DNA from: an uncultured Planctomycetaceae bacterium
GTDB taxonomy: Bacteria; Planctomycetota; Planctomycetia; Pirellulales; UBA1268
Reading direction: 5' to 3'
DNA: 6,449 nucleotides
Assembly (NCBI GenBank): GCA_903958265.1
Contig: CAJBSQ010000737.1
Span: forward strand, 1-6,449
A program made the translations under genes and the position numbers. Below are positions 5,186 through 6,449 of this stretch, piece by piece (position 1 is the stretch's first letter; every line of letters starts with the position of its first letter). A model generated the notes under the pieces. It saw only the letters and a list, made by a program, of their open reading frames with translations. It ran no database searches and was not told the origin of the DNA.

Positions 5186-6441
5186 AACGCACTCTCGACG
5201 TTTGGTGGGACAACAAAATCGTCGGCCAGCTGACTCAAGACGAGCATGGCGATCTCGGCTTCGTGTATGCCCCGGCGTGGCTTGCCGATGCGAATGCCCC
5301 ACCCCTGTCGGCTTCGTTGCCAAAACGAGTAAAGGCCTTCAGAAAGAGGGAGTGCCGGCCTTTCTTCGCCGGCCTCCTGCCCGAGGAGAGTCAGCGAGAA
5401 GTCGTCGCCCAGGTGCTCGGTGTATCCCGCGCGAACGACTTCTCGCTTCTCGATCAGTTGGGTGGTGAAGTCGCGGGGGCGATTGAGTTGCTCGCCCCTG
5501 GACGGGATCCGTTCTCTTCGCCCCCCGAGTATTCCCCAAGGCGGCTCGATGATGCGGCGTTCATCAAGTTGCTCGATGATCTTCCGCTTCGACCTTTCCT
5601 CGCTGGTGAAAAAGGTTTCCGGCTCTCGTTGGCTGGTGCACAACCGAAGGTGCCAGTGGTTCTCGTGGACAACGCGGTTGCACTACCGGCGCCGGGGCAA
5701 CCCACCACGCATATCCTCAAGCCCCCGAACGGGTGGCTCAAAGGCACGTCCGAAAATGAGGCGTTCGTGATGCGGCTCGCCGAGGCGGTTGGGCTCGACG
5801 TCGCCACAGTCGAGCCGCGCGTCGTCTGTGGAAGGGAGTTTCTTCTTGTCGAACGATACGATCGCTTCGTCGGCGCCGACGGCCGCGTTCGGCGAATTCA
5901 TCAGGAGGACTTCTGCCAGGCGCTCGGAATTGCTCCGGAAAACAAGTATGCCCACGAGGGCGGCCCCGCATTCTTGAAATGCTTCACGCTGTTGCGGGAA
6001 AGTTCTGCCGTGCCTGGACTGGACGTGCTCAAGCTGCTCGATACCGCCATCTTCAACGTGATTGTGGGTAATGCCGATGCGCATGGAAAGAACTTCTCGA
6101 TTCTCTACCGGAGTAGTGGTCCCCGGCTCGCACCACTCTATGACCTACTGTCCACCGCCTTCTACCCGGAACTCTCGGCCCATTTCGCGATGAAGATTGG
6201 AAAACGATCGACGCTGGGTGAACTCGACACCACGGGGTGGGAACGATTTGCCAAGGACGCCGGCGTAAGCTGGCCGTTGGTTCGGCAGCGCGTTCGGGAC
6301 ATCGCCGAAAAAATCGACGCCACGATCGCGGCCGTAGCCACCGGAATCGCCTCACTCGAATTGGACCGAGCAGTCGTGAACAAACTTGCGACGTTGATCG
6401 GGGGGAGGGTTGCTCCGTGCGTAGCGAGTGTGACCAAGTAG
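5182..6441 (+). CDS. hipA: HipA-family serine/threonine kinase toxin, 419 aa
   Basis: HipA kinases phosphorylate proteins; E. coli HipA inactivates glutamyl-tRNA synthetase GltX and induces dormancy, while homologues hit other targets. Residues 1 to about 105 form the N-terminal HipA_N region (LDVWWDNKIVGQL; FFAGLLPEESQREVVA). The kinase part follows. FRLSLAGAQPK (147-156) is the P-loop; S149 aligns with the E. coli autophosphorylation serine S150. K180 in HILKPPNG is the ATP-binding lysine. D299 in GNADAHGKNFS is the catalytic base, and D321 in LYDLLS binds metal. All appear intact, so the kinase is predicted active. The length is close to E. coli HipA (440). The ATG at 5182 overlaps the hipB stop by ATGA and has AGGAGG (5174-5179) unusually close, two bases away. 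The frame is open further upstream to 4915, but that part is only hipB read in another frame. The cellular target cannot be read from the sequence. Confidence 0.96.
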   Translation: MKRTLDVWWDNKIVGQLTQDEHGDLGFVYAPAWLADANAPPLSASLPKRVKAFRKRECRPFFAGLLPEESQREVVAQVLGVSRANDFSLLDQLGGEVAGAIELLAPGRDPFSSPPEYSPRRLDDAAFIKLLDDLPLRPFLAGEKGFRLSLAGAQPKVPVVLVDNAVALPAPGQPTTHILKPPNGWLKGTSENEAFVMRLAEAVGLDVATVEPRVVCGREFLLVERYDRFVGADGRVRRIHQEDFCQALGIAPENKYAHEGGPAFLKCFTLLRESSAVPGLDVLKLLDTAIFNVIVGNADAHGKNFSILYRSSGPRLAPLYDLLSTAFYPELSAHFAMKIGKRSTLGELDTTGWERFAKDAGVSWPLVRQRVRDIAEKIDATIAAVATGIASLELDRAVVNKLATLIGGRVAPCVASVTK

Positions 6442-6449
6442 CCACCCCC

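Noticed and set aside
5113..5643. A 176-codon open frame on the minus strand
   Set aside because: It is antisense to hipA and hipB, both of which have clear family motifs.

Overview
The window looks like chromosomal DNA from a GC-rich planctomycete (Planctomycetota). The main support is the N-terminus of the DNA polymerase III alpha subunit and the small FHA protein beside it. Both read like planctomycete versions as I remember them; this is recognition from memory, not a database match. Codon third positions are strongly G/C-biased, which also produces long false antisense reading frames.

Layout. (1) Positions 1-2050, minus strand: the first 683 codons of dnaE, running off the left edge. 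(2) Positions 2051-2192: a short gap with a small tandem repeat. (3) Positions 2193-2867, minus strand: an FHA-domain protein. (4) Positions 2868-3053: a GC-rich palindromic stretch and a probable tRNA promoter. (5) Positions 3054-3126, plus strand: tRNA-Arg(UCG), without an encoded CCA. (6) Positions 3277-4488, minus strand: a class II Fic-family nucleotidyltransferase with a C-terminal winged helix. (7) Positions 4489-4945: a 457-bp divergent control region. It holds a possible gene remnant next to fic, a 14-bp palindrome, and three CCCG-NN-CGG(G/T) operator-like sites spaced exactly 50 bp apart. (8) Positions 4946-5185 and 5182-6441, plus strand: a hipBA pair, made of an Xre-family antitoxin and a HipA serine/threonine kinase toxin, overlapping by ATGA.

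The left half is housekeeping DNA (replication, phosphopeptide binding, tRNA). The right half, from the tRNA onward, is accessory in character. It contains two unrelated enzymes of families known to modify proteins with ATP (Fic AMPylation, HipA phosphorylation), placed head to head beside a tRNA gene, as in many small islands. HipB probably represses its own operon through the three-site array. Whether fic is controlled from the same region cannot be read from the sequence. The Fic, HipB and HipA genes all appear intact, with their key residues present. Nothing here proves a wholly new system. The most distinctive feature is the exact 50-bp operator array upstream of hipBA, within the shared fic/hipBA control region.
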